From contig SFFI01000004.1 of NCBI GenBank assembly GCA_004556925.1, positions 57,174-121,173 on the forward strand: 64,000 bases of DNA. The letters run 5' to 3'. This document shows, one piece after another, positions 18,393 to 26,462 of the stretch. The DNA comes from Clostridiales bacterium. GTDB taxonomy: Bacteria > Bacillota > Clostridia > Saccharofermentanales > DTU023. The position numbers were made by a program, and so were the translations under genes. Under the pieces are notes generated by a model. The model did no database searches. It was not told where the DNA came from and was given only the letters and a program-made list of their open reading frames with translations. Position 1 is the first letter of the stretch. Every line of letters begins with the position of its first letter.

Positions 18393-19145
18393 TCAAATAA
18401 AGATAGCAATAGCGGTGATGTTGTCGTATCCACCTGACGCCAGTGCGAGTTTCATAAAGTCGTCGACGCAGTCTTCAGCGCTTTTCGCCTTGCGTAAGGT
18501 CTCTTCAATCACCTGTTCTGAAAGATAGCCATGCAGCCCATCACTGCAGAGCAAGTAACGATCATTTTTCTTAATTTCTAAGTGGAGGATCTCCGGTTTC
18601 AGATATTCCGGCACCCCCAGGGCCTGGGTAAGAATGTGTCTTTGTGGGTGGTTAGCCCCTTCTTCTGCCGTGAGTGTGCCGGCGTCTTGCATTTCCTGGA
18701 CTAAGGTATGATCACGGGATATCTTTTCTAAAATACCTCTGCGCATGATGTAGCAGCGGGAATCACCCACATGTCCCAGATAAAGAGATTCAGGATACAA
18801 GACAGCCAGGGTGAGAGTCGTCCCCATGCCCGAGGCCCCCTGCTTTTCTAAAGACCGCAGATAAACTTGTACATTGGCTTTTTGGATGGTGTCAGAAAGA
18901 AGTACTTCTGTGCGTTCAGCCTGGTCCTGACTGCTCAGGTCATGCGCCAAACGCTCCCGGCAATAATCAATGGCCACTTTACTTGCAACTTCCCCATCGG
19001 AGTGCCCACCCATACCATCTGCCACGGCAAAGGCACAGGGCCAGTTTTCAGGCGCAAAATAGGAAAAATAAGAATCTTCATTCTTTTCCCGTACCAGGCC
19101 CCGGTCAGTTTTTATGGCAAAGTCAACTCGCTTTTTCACCGACAA
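18393..19145 (-). CDS. prpC: PP2C-family Ser/Thr protein phosphatase
   Basis: This 250-residue metal-dependent phosphatase reverses phosphorylation by the adjacent PrkC kinase. PP2C motifs are REKNEDS near residue 20, VADGMGGHSDGE near residue 40, GDSRCY, LCSDGLHGYL, and the final GGYDNITAI. These supply the metal-binding aspartates. It has its own promoter at 19204-19232, and its stop codon is only 11 bases before the preferred prkC ATG, so phosphatase and kinase are almost certainly co-expressed. Confidence 0.96.
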   Translation of the reverse strand: MSVKKRVDFAIKTDRGLVREKNEDSYFSYFAPENWPCAFAVADGMGGHSDGEVASKVAIDYCRERLAHDLSSQDQAERTEVLLSDTIQKANVQVYLRSLEKQGASGMGTTLTLAVLYPESLYLGHVGDSRCYIMRRGILEKISRDHTLVQEMQDAGTLTAEEGANHPQRHILTQALGVPEYLKPEILHLEIKKNDRYLLCSDGLHGYLSEQVIEETLRKAKSAEDCVDDFMKLALASGGYDNITAIAIFI

Positions 19146-19203
19146 CCCCTTTATCTCTAATTAGCACAGATTAAGCTCTTTATTGCTAAAATTACTGATA
19201 AAT

Positions 19204-19232
19204 ATTCTATCATTTGCTTGCAGGGCCAGCAA
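19204..19232 (-). promoter_or_regulatory. Promoter before prpC-prkC
   Basis: TTGCTG (19227-19232) and TAGAAT (19204-19209) on the minus strand are spaced by 17 bases. The promoter overlaps the last codons of rlmN, so the signalling pair can be expressed apart from the upstream genes. Confidence 0.65.
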
Positions 19233-20259
19233 GCAAGCTGCGGCGGCGTAATTGACCACAAGCCGCATCAATATCCTGTCCCAGGGACCTCCGGATCGTG
19301 GCATTAATGCCTTGGCCTTGCAGGGTCCTAACAAAAGCCTGAATCTGCGATGGGGGCGTAGATTTAAGGGGGCTGCCGTCTACTTCATTTGCAGGAATGA
19401 GATTCACATGGCAATTGCGACCTCTCAGCAGTTGGGCTAGGGCTTTAGCCTGTTCCAGGCTATCATTGATACCCGCAAAGAGGGCGTATTCATAAGAAAC
19501 CCTCCGTCCAGTTTGCGCAAAGTAGAAGTCAGCGGCCTGGACCAGGTCTGTCAGAGGATTGGTCTTGGCTATGGGCATGAGTTTCTCCCGTAGGGCTTGG
19601 TCAGGGGCATGTAAAGATATGGCCAGGGTCAGCCCCAGGCCTTCCCTCGCCAAGTCATAAATTTTTTCAATGAGGCCGCAGGTGGAAAGACTGATCCTGC
19701 GTGCAGAAAAGTTTCGAAAGTCTGGAGCCACCAGGCGACGAATAAAGGCCATGACCTCTGTATAGTTATCGAGAGGCTCACCAATTCCCATCAGGTCTAA
19801 GTTACTAATTGCACGGCCAGAGTAATGCTCCAAAGCCAAGAATTGGCCCAGGAGGTCTCCTCTCGTGAGATTTCGCTTGAGGGCCAGACCCGTAGAGGCA
19901 CAAAAACGGCAAGCCATGTGGCAGCCAATTTGGCTGGAGAGGCAGGCAGAGAGTCCGTAATGGTAGGACATGAGAACGGCCTCAATCGTCTCACCATCTG
20001 GATAAGCAAAGAGGAATTTTTGGGAATCTGCCTGACTGGAACTTTGCACCTGCTGAATTTGGGGCACACCTGGCCAAAAGTCCTTAGCCAGCTGGTCCCT
20101 CAAGGCCAGAGGCAGATTAGCCATAGCCGAAAAATCACTTAGCCCCTTGCTTTGCCATTGGTAAAGCTGCTTGGCGCGAAAGGCAGGAAAAGCCTGGGCC
20201 TGGCACCAGGCTTGGAGGTCTGTTTTTTCGAGATCTAAAAAATTCGTGTGTGCGTTCAT
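19210..20259 (-). CDS. rlmN: 23S rRNA (adenine2503-C2)/tRNA A37 methyltransferase RlmN
   Basis: This 349-residue radical-SAM enzyme methylates C2 of A2503 in 23S rRNA and A37 in some tRNAs. The CHMACRFC segment is the CxxxCxxC 4Fe-4S cluster motif. LMGIGEPLDNY and RISLSTCGL are the SAM-binding segments. A conserved Cys near the C-terminus (DIDAACGQL) supplies the methyl-carrying residue. The ATG at 20259 has an AGGAG site 8 bases upstream. A longer reading from 20397 would overlap rsmB and add unrelated residues, so it is rejected. It sits directly after rsmB, another rRNA methyltransferase. Confidence 0.95.
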   Translation of the reverse strand: MNAHTNFLDLEKTDLQAWCQAQAFPAFRAKQLYQWQSKGLSDFSAMANLPLALRDQLAKDFWPGVPQIQQVQSSSQADSQKFLFAYPDGETIEAVLMSYHYGLSACLSSQIGCHMACRFCASTGLALKRNLTRGDLLGQFLALEHYSGRAISNLDLMGIGEPLDNYTEVMAFIRRLVAPDFRNFSARRISLSTCGLIEKIYDLAREGLGLTLAISLHAPDQALREKLMPIAKTNPLTDLVQAADFYFAQTGRRVSYEYALFAGINDSLEQAKALAQLLRGRNCHVNLIPANEVDGSPLKSTPPSQIQAFVRTLQGQGINATIRRSLGQDIDAACGQLRRRSLLAGPASK

Positions 20260-20314
20260 AAACCATACTCCTAAGCCTTCTTTTACAGAGGGCAGCCTCC
20301 ATCTTGATCTGTCC

Positions 20315-21715
20315 TCAGGACTTTTTCTGCAAGAGGCAAAGGAAAAAACCGTCTGTCTGGGTAAGATCAGGCCGGAAAAGCAGGAAGCCCTGGTCAAGTA
20401 AATGCTGGCTGGCTGAGTCGTTAGCCAGACATTTTGCCAGGCGCGGAGGGATTTTATCCTGCAAAGGCTCTAGTTCAAACTGCTGGCCCTCTTCCCCCTG
20501 CAAAAAGGCTCTGACCAAGTCCTGGTTTTCTGCAGGGTTGAGGGTGCAGGTAGAGTAAATGACTCTACCGCCAGGCCGGCAAAGCGGACTGGCATTAGCC
20601 AGCATGGCTAGCTGGAGGGGCGGAAAACGTTTCAAATCCTCATAGCCTACCCGCAAACGCAGTTCGGGCTTCCGGGCGAGAAGGCCTAAGCCCGAACACG
20701 GCACATCCAATAACAAGAGGTCAGCCTGGCCAGTGAACTGGGGAAAGGCCTCGCGAATACGTTGGCCAATTTGGGGATTCCTAGCATCTGCTTGCAGGAA
20801 ATGAAGCGGCAGACCCAAGCGTTGGGCATTTTCTCGTGCCGTAGCCAGGCGGTCCTCTAAGAGGTCAAGCCCTAGGACAAAGCAGCCCGCTGGACTCCTT
20901 TCTGCCAGGTCACAGGTTTTGCCACCAGGTGCAGCACAAAGGTCCAAGATACTGGTGGCTTCCTCCGCCCCAGACAGGGCGCCAACCATTTGGGCGGGCT
21001 CTGACTGGACCATAAAATGCCCCATTTGAAAAGTCTTAAGCTGATCTAAGCGGCAAAGGCCCAGCTCCAAGCGCAAGGCGGAATCTAAATAAAGACCTGG
21101 TCTAGCCTTATAGCCTTCCCCCTCCAAGTCCTGGGTCAGAGCTTGCGGATTGGTTTTTTGGGGATTGACACGTACGGTTAAGGGAAAGTCTGCACTTAAA
21201 AAATACTGAGCCAGGTCCAAGGCCTGGCCTTCCCCATACCAGCTACGAAAGAGGCCAAATAGCTCATTACCGAGGCCCAGCTCTAGGCCCTTATCCTTCT
21301 TTTTCCAATGAATTTGCTCTGGCTCCACTTGCCTTAAGACCGCATTAACAAAGCCCGCCGCCCGGGCCAAGCCAAAATGGTGGCAGAGCTTAACAGCCTC
21401 ATCTACCGCGGCAAAGGCTGGTACAGAATAGGCGTAAAGTATTTGCCAAAGGGCCAGACGCAAAATCGTTAAAACCCGGGCCTCAATTTTTTCGAGGGGT
21501 CTGGAACTATAGCGCAGCAGGACCTGGTCAAGGGCCCGAACCCTGCCCAAGGTACCGTAAACCAAGGCCGTAGCAAAAGACCGGTCCTGGGCAGGTAAAT
21601 CGCAGGCCTGGAGGCCTTGGTCTAAGGCTTCATTAGAAAAAGCGCCCTCCTCCAGGACCTGATAGAGGACCTGGCAGGCTAAAACACGCGCAGGATCAGC
21701 ACTAGACTTGGCCAT
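20315..21715 (-). CDS. rsmB: 16S rRNA (cytosine967-C5)-methyltransferase RsmB
   Basis: This 466-residue protein has an N-terminal NusB-like RNA-binding domain (residues about 1-140) and a C-terminal SAM-dependent methyltransferase domain. DLCAAPGGKT near residue 265 is the SAM-binding motif. The two cysteines of the RsmB/NSUN mechanism are visible: PCSGLG near residue 340 and YSTCTLNPAEN near residue 400. Length and order fit RsmB rather than RsmF. The start codon overlaps the stop codon of the upstream protease gene, which suggests coupled translation. Confidence 0.95.
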   Translation of the reverse strand: MAKSSADPARVLACQVLYQVLEEGAFSNEALDQGLQACDLPAQDRSFATALVYGTLGRVRALDQVLLRYSSRPLEKIEARVLTILRLALWQILYAYSVPAFAAVDEAVKLCHHFGLARAAGFVNAVLRQVEPEQIHWKKKDKGLELGLGNELFGLFRSWYGEGQALDLAQYFLSADFPLTVRVNPQKTNPQALTQDLEGEGYKARPGLYLDSALRLELGLCRLDQLKTFQMGHFMVQSEPAQMVGALSGAEEATSILDLCAAPGGKTCDLAERSPAGCFVLGLDLLEDRLATARENAQRLGLPLHFLQADARNPQIGQRIREAFPQFTGQADLLLLDVPCSGLGLLARKPELRLRVGYEDLKRFPPLQLAMLANASPLCRPGGRVIYSTCTLNPAENQDLVRAFLQGEEGQQFELEPLQDKIPPRLAKCLANDSASQHLLDQGFLLFRPDLTQTDGFFLCLLQKKS

Positions 21716-22428
21716 TAACGCTCGTTTTCATTGCGCAGGAGGATCAGTCTCAGCATGGAGGCAAAGGCTGTGGCCGCGGCCGCTACATAGGTGAGGGCAG
21801 CAGCACTGAGGACAGACCGGGCCCCCTTAAGTTCTTCTGCCGTCAGGTAGTTGCCCGTTTCTAGGACCTGGAGTGCCCGGCGAGAGGCATTAAACTCCAC
21901 CGGCAGGGTAAAGAGGTAGAAGAGGACTGCCGCCGCATAGGAGATGAGGCCAATATTAAAAAGCAGATTATTTTGAAAAATCAGCCCCAAAATCGCCAGG
22001 TAGGGACCCGCGCCTGAGCCAATGCGGGCTACAGGATAAATGGCTGTCCGCAGTTTAATCGGGAAATAGGCATCCCCATATTGCAGGGCATGGCCTGCCT
22101 CGTGGGCAGCTACCCCCAAGGCAGCAATTGAACTGGAATTATAAACGGGCTCAGACAGGCGTAAAACCTCTTCTTTGGGACTGTAGTGGTCCGTTAAACT
22201 ACCGCTCACCCGCTCAACACCTACCTGGAGCAGGCCTGCAGATTGCAGGATGTCTCGGGCTACACTTGAGCCAGTAATCCCGCGGCTGGCCTGTACACGG
22301 CTGTACTTGTCAAAACTGGACTTGACTTTAAATTGTGCGAAAAGGGATAGCAAGAAGCAAGGAAGGACGAGTATGTAGTACCACTTGTCCATAGGAATGT
22401 AGAAAAAGCCAAAAAGTAAAAATTGCAT
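21715..22428 (-). CDS. yugP: Neutral zinc metallopeptidase, YugP family
   Basis: This 237-residue membrane protein belongs to the family of B. subtilis YugP (Zn_peptidase_2). An N-terminal hydrophobic segment is followed by AAHEAGHALQY near residue 97, the HExxH zinc site. Several further hydrophobic segments follow, with PVEFNASRRALQVL in between. The phrase ASRGITGSSVARDIL is typical of the family. Its substrate is unknown; it is a conserved passenger of the def-fmt-rsmB cluster in Firmicutes. Its last base is shared with the rsmB start. Confidence 0.92.
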   Translation of the reverse strand: MQFLLFGFFYIPMDKWYYILVLPCFLLSLFAQFKVKSSFDKYSRVQASRGITGSSVARDILQSAGLLQVGVERVSGSLTDHYSPKEEVLRLSEPVYNSSSIAALGVAAHEAGHALQYGDAYFPIKLRTAIYPVARIGSGAGPYLAILGLIFQNNLLFNIGLISYAAAVLFYLFTLPVEFNASRRALQVLETGNYLTAEELKGARSVLSAAALTYVAAAATAFASMLRLILLRNENER

Positions 22429-22472
22429 AGGCTGCTCCTTTGTTACATTGTGTTAGGAAAGAGCTTTATCAC

Positions 22473-23495
22473 TCATTCGCCAAAGCATGACTCTTCGGCA
22501 AAATTGTGGAAACAGTCACTTGCTTGTAGTAGCTTGCCATTTGGCCCCTGCAGGGTCTCTAAACGCAGGCAGGCATCTTGACAAGCCACTAAGAGATCGC
22601 GGTCATGGCGGACCACTTGGCCCGGCTTTAGGCTACAGGGGCCAGCCAAGGAAGCGGCAAAAACTTTATAGCGCTTCCCCTGGTAAAGGGTATAGGTGCC
22701 AGGCCAAGGGGTGAGGGCACGAATCTTATTGATATTAGCCTGGGCGGTTTGGCTAAAGTCCAACAGCCCATCTTCCCTAGCCAATTTTTTAGCATAGGTA
22801 GATTGACGGTCATCTTGAACCTTAGTCTCCACAAGGCCGCGATACCAGGCCGGCAGAATTTGGGGCAGAAGGACTGCCGAGAGTTCAGACAACTTTTGGC
22901 TAAGACTCGGCGTATTATCTTCAGGCAATATTGGCAAGCCACAGGAAGCTACCAGATCGCCATCATCCAGGCCCTCCCCCATCTCAATAATGGAGAGGGC
23001 GGTGTTATTGTCCCCCGCCATGATAGCAGAGGCCACGGGGGACGCTCCTCGCCAGCGCGGAAGCCGCGAGGGGTGGATATTCAGGCAGCCATAGCGCGGT
23101 AATTCCAAAATGGGGGCAGGCAGAATATTGCCATAGGCAGAAGTTACAATCAGGTCTGCCTGCAAGCTTGTGAGATCATCTCCCATATGGGCCTGGTCTA
23201 ATTTGGGCCAAGTATAGACGGGTAAACCCAGTTTCTGCGCCAGGACTTTAGTAGGGGTTGGGGTCAGCACTTGCTTCCGCCCCACAGGCCTATCGGGCTG
23301 GGTGGCAACCCCCACGACATTAAAACCCTGGTCAACCAGGCTTTGCAGCAGGGGCAAAGAAAATTCCGGGCTACCCATGTAGAGTATGGACTTGGCCTTA
23401 TCTTGCGCGGAAAGAGGCAAGAAATCGCCAGATGCCATAGCAGAAGGTGAATCAAAAAAGTACGTATAACTTTTATCCTGTGCGGTTTTAGTCAT
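22473..23495 (-). CDS. fmt: Methionyl-tRNA formyltransferase
   Basis: This 340-residue enzyme formylates initiator Met-tRNA using 10-formyl-tetrahydrofolate. YMGSPEFSLPLL marks the start of the catalytic domain, and NIHPSRLPRWRGASP with the catalytic Asn and His lies near residue 140. A C-terminal OB-like domain follows (LTPWPGTYT). About 35 residues precede the normal N-terminus. The ATG at 23495 overlaps the def stop by 8 bases and may be a coupled start; an internal ATG at 23438 (MASGDF) would shorten the extension. Formylation by Fmt and removal by Def upstream form one functional pair. Confidence 0.95.
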   Translation of the reverse strand: MTKTAQDKSYTYFFDSPSAMASGDFLPLSAQDKAKSILYMGSPEFSLPLLQSLVDQGFNVVGVATQPDRPVGRKQVLTPTPTKVLAQKLGLPVYTWPKLDQAHMGDDLTSLQADLIVTSAYGNILPAPILELPRYGCLNIHPSRLPRWRGASPVASAIMAGDNNTALSIIEMGEGLDDGDLVASCGLPILPEDNTPSLSQKLSELSAVLLPQILPAWYRGLVETKVQDDRQSTYAKKLAREDGLLDFSQTAQANINKIRALTPWPGTYTLYQGKRYKVFAASLAGPCSLKPGQVVRHDRDLLVACQDACLRLETLQGPNGKLLQASDCFHNFAEESCFGE

Positions 23496-24021
23496 GCTGA
23501 ACGAGCTCCAGCTCTTCTCCCGTTTTTACATCAATGGCCTGGCCATCTTGGTTATAGCGGAAGAGATTCCCTATAATTTTGTCCTCAAAAAGGATACCTT
23601 CCAGGTGGTCAGACTCATGACAAATACAGCGTGCCAATAAGCCATCAGCCTCCAACTCTTGCCAGCTCCCTGTACGATCCTGGTAACGGATCTTGACTTG
23701 GGCTGGTCGGTCTACATAACCGTAGAGTCCGGGCAGGGACAGGCAGCCTTCTATTTCCTGCTGTTGGCCTTCTTGGTCCAGAAATTCCGGATTGATAATG
23801 ACCAGATCCTGGGCGGGGTCCCCTTCCGCATCCACGTTCATGACAAAAAGGCGTTTGAGCACGCCCACTTGAGGAGCCGCCAAACCCACACCATTTTCAG
23901 CTCGCATGGTTTCGAAGAGGTCATCAATCAGCTCTTGTAGGCGGTCGTCAAACTTCTCCACCTTGCGGGATGTTTTACGGAGCACCGGATCTCCTTCATG
24001 AAAAACTTTTCTTAAAGCCAT
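23488..24021 (-). CDS. def: Peptide deformylase
   Basis: This 177-residue iron/zinc hydrolase removes the N-formyl group from new proteins. All three motifs are present: GVGLAAPQVG near residue 44, EGCLSLPG near residue 93 and the CHESDHLEG metal site (HExxH type) near residue 133. It is a type 1 (or bacterial class I) enzyme of normal length with a short C-terminal extension. It begins the block of genes downstream of the terminator at 24043. Its own ribosome site is weak, and translation of fmt overlaps its end. Confidence 0.97.
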   Translation of the reverse strand: MALRKVFHEGDPVLRKTSRKVEKFDDRLQELIDDLFETMRAENGVGLAAPQVGVLKRLFVMNVDAEGDPAQDLVIINPEFLDQEGQQQEIEGCLSLPGLYGYVDRPAQVKIRYQDRTGSWQELEADGLLARCICHESDHLEGILFEDKIIGNLFRYNQDGQAIDVKTGEELELVQHD

Positions 24022-24042
24022 AGGATCATCAACTTTCTAATA

Positions 24043-24069
24043 TAAAAGCTAGGTTTACCTAAACCTAGC
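24043..24069 (-). terminator. Intrinsic terminator after priA
   Basis: A perfect 10-bp stem (GCTAGGTTTA pairing with TAAACCTAGC, 2-base loop) followed by TTTTAT on the minus strand ends the rpsB-to-priA run. It separates that run from def. Confidence 0.8.
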
Positions 24070-24108
24070 CTATTCATTTTACCATATGCCTTCTGCCTAT
24101 CACGTAAC

Positions 24109-26460
24109 TTAGGTCAAGCGCAGGGGGTTGATATCACAGGTCACACTGACCCCTTCCACCCTACCTAGGTCACTCACATAGCTGAGAACCTGGGTCAGCA
24201 AGTCCCGCCGTTTAGACTTCAAGATGATCCTAAAACGCCAGCGGCGCCTGATCCGGGCAATTGGCGAAGCCTGTGCGGGATACAAAAAGATTTGTTCCTC
24301 CAGCCCGTTCTTTTGCAAGAGGAAATGGAGTTCTGCAAAGAGTTGTTTGGCGTGGTCTTCAGCCTTAGACCTATTAACAGAGGAGATCAAGACAAGTCCC
24401 AAGTCTTGAAAAGGGGGATACTGCAAGACCTTGCGTTTAAATATTTCACTTTCATAAAAAGCGGGATAATCCTGGCGGGCAGCTGCGATAATGGCGGGAT
24501 TATCCGGTTGGAAGCTTTGAATCAGGACCTGGCCGGCTAGCTTGTGGCGTCCCGCCCGTCCCGCTGCCTGGCAAATCAGTTGAAAAGCCTTTTCCTCTGC
24601 CTGATAGTCATCCAGGCTCAGGAGGGAGTCAGCCGACAGAATGCCCACCGTAGTGACTCTGGCGAAGTCATGGCCTTTGGCAATCATCTGGGTACCCACC
24701 AAGCAATCAACCTCCCCCTGAGCAAATTGGGTCAGGATCTTAGCATGGCCTTGGCGGCTAGCTGTCGTGTCAAAGTCCATTCGTAAAAAACGTTGCTGGG
24801 GAAAGGCAGCTTCTAAGATGTCTACCGCTTGCTGGGTACCGATACCGAAAGGCGCTATGCGCTCTGAACCACATTCCGGACAAAACTGCGGAAGCGGGTC
24901 TATACGGCCGCAATAATGGCAGACCAAGGCTTCCTGTTGTGGCTTTCGGGGATTTCGGTGGACGGTCATGGCGATGTCGCAGTCTGTACATTTAGCAGTA
25001 AAGCCACAGTCTGGGCACAGGAGGAAGGAGGCATGGCCGCGCCGATTTAAGAGGACCATAGCCTGCTCACCTCGGGCAAAGCTTTCACTCAGAGCCTGGC
25101 GCAGGGCCTGGCTCAAAAAGCCTTGTGGACCTAAGCCCTTCTCTGCCCGCATATCAACAAGCTGCGTTTGTGGCAGACTGGCCTTGCCCGCGCGGTGTGG
25201 GAGGGTTAACAGCACAGCTTTACCTGCTTTGGCGCGTTGGTAAGACACCACGGAAGGGGTGGCAGAAGATAAAACCAGCTTAGCTCTGTGCATTGCCGCC
25301 CGGATCCTGGCGACCTCAAGGGCATCATAGCGGGGGGTCCGCTCTGACTTGTAGGAGGACTCCTGTTCCTCATCAATCACAATGAGTCCTATATTTTCTA
25401 GGGGCGCAAATATGGCGGATCTGGCACCCGCCACCAGGTGTTTTTCTCCAGACCGGATAGACCGCCATTGTTCATAGCGTTCCGCAGGGGTAAGTCTGCT
25501 GTGTAAAATCGCTGCGGACTTGCCAAAGCGGGCTTGAATCCGGTTGCAGATCAAGGGGGTTAAAGAGATCTCGGGCACCAGGATGAGAACATCGCGGCCT
25601 TTCTGCAAGACAGCCTCCGCGGCGCGGAGGTAAACTTCTGTCTTTCCAGAACCGGTAACCCCGTACAAGAGAAACTCTTGCCAGGGGGCAGGACTTTGGG
25701 GGGCTAGGTTCTCTAACTGAGTAGACAAAGCAGAGGCAGAAGATACTCCCTCCCCTTTTAGGCTTGCCTGCTCTTGAGGGCTTAAAACCTCTTGGGCCCA
25801 TGCCTGCCCCAAGAGGCCAGCTAAGGCCCCCGCCTGGTCTGGGTTAAGGCTGTGGTGCTGGGGTTCTTCAAGCGCAGGGAGTTCTGCCACTTCCCGGTTC
25901 ACTTCCCGCTTGAAATACTCTAAGAAACCGTTTTTCTTCAGAGTATTGAGAATTGCCCGTGACACCTGGCAGGTGGCCATAATTTCCTCGAGGCTGGCTT
26001 CATCCACATCGAGTAAAAATTCTAGGACACGTACATGGTTCAGTGACCGCAGACTTCCCTCATCTAGGACATCCTGGGCCTCCTCCGAGTCAGCCAAGCG
26101 AGCAAATAGCTGAGTCTTGGCCCCGGTAGTCAGTAAGGCCTGAGGGGCCATCAGGCGGAGGGCTTGAGACATAGAGCAAAAATACCGCCGCCGCATTTCC
26201 TTGGCCAGCTGAAATTGGTCAGGACGCAAAAGCGAGGGCGATTTGATGGCTAAAACATGTTTAAGAGGATAGGTGAAGGCCTCCTCGCTTTCCCGGATCC
26301 GCCAAATCCAGCCCTGGCGCACACTATCACCCCGGCCAAAGGGTACCGTAACGACAGCTCCAACTTCCAAAGCTTTTGTGGGCTCTACAGGCGGCAAGTA
26401 GGTATAAGCCTGGTCAAAGGCCCGGGTTGTTTGGCTAAGATAAACGTCTACGACCTGCAT
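24109..26460 (-). CDS. priA: Primosomal replication restart helicase PriA
   Basis: This 783-residue superfamily 2 helicase reloads the replisome at stalled forks. An N-terminal 3'-end DNA-binding domain is followed by GVTGSGKTE (Walker A) near residue 270 and VIDEEQESSYK (DEEQ box). LVAGARSAIF and the zinc-binding cysteine cluster CPDCGFTAKCTDC...CHYCGR...CPECGS follow near residues 475-530. QAAGRAGR is motif VI. Length is standard for Firmicutes. It begins 2 bases after the polC stop, so polymerase and restart helicase are translationally linked. Confidence 0.96.
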   Translation of the reverse strand: MQVVDVYLSQTTRAFDQAYTYLPPVEPTKALEVGAVVTVPFGRGDSVRQGWIWRIRESEEAFTYPLKHVLAIKSPSLLRPDQFQLAKEMRRRYFCSMSQALRLMAPQALLTTGAKTQLFARLADSEEAQDVLDEGSLRSLNHVRVLEFLLDVDEASLEEIMATCQVSRAILNTLKKNGFLEYFKREVNREVAELPALEEPQHHSLNPDQAGALAGLLGQAWAQEVLSPQEQASLKGEGVSSASALSTQLENLAPQSPAPWQEFLLYGVTGSGKTEVYLRAAEAVLQKGRDVLILVPEISLTPLICNRIQARFGKSAAILHSRLTPAERYEQWRSIRSGEKHLVAGARSAIFAPLENIGLIVIDEEQESSYKSERTPRYDALEVARIRAAMHRAKLVLSSATPSVVSYQRAKAGKAVLLTLPHRAGKASLPQTQLVDMRAEKGLGPQGFLSQALRQALSESFARGEQAMVLLNRRGHASFLLCPDCGFTAKCTDCDIAMTVHRNPRKPQQEALVCHYCGRIDPLPQFCPECGSERIAPFGIGTQQAVDILEAAFPQQRFLRMDFDTTASRQGHAKILTQFAQGEVDCLVGTQMIAKGHDFARVTTVGILSADSLLSLDDYQAEEKAFQLICQAAGRAGRHKLAGQVLIQSFQPDNPAIIAAARQDYPAFYESEIFKRKVLQYPPFQDLGLVLISSVNRSKAEDHAKQLFAELHFLLQKNGLEEQIFLYPAQASPIARIRRRWRFRIILKSKRRDLLTQVLSYVSDLGRVEGVSVTCDINPLRLT

Positions 26461-26462
26461 AC

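Noticed and set aside
20260..20397. Longer N-terminus for RlmN
   Set aside because: It overlaps the end of rsmB and adds residues foreign to the family; the ATG at 20259 has an AGGAG site.
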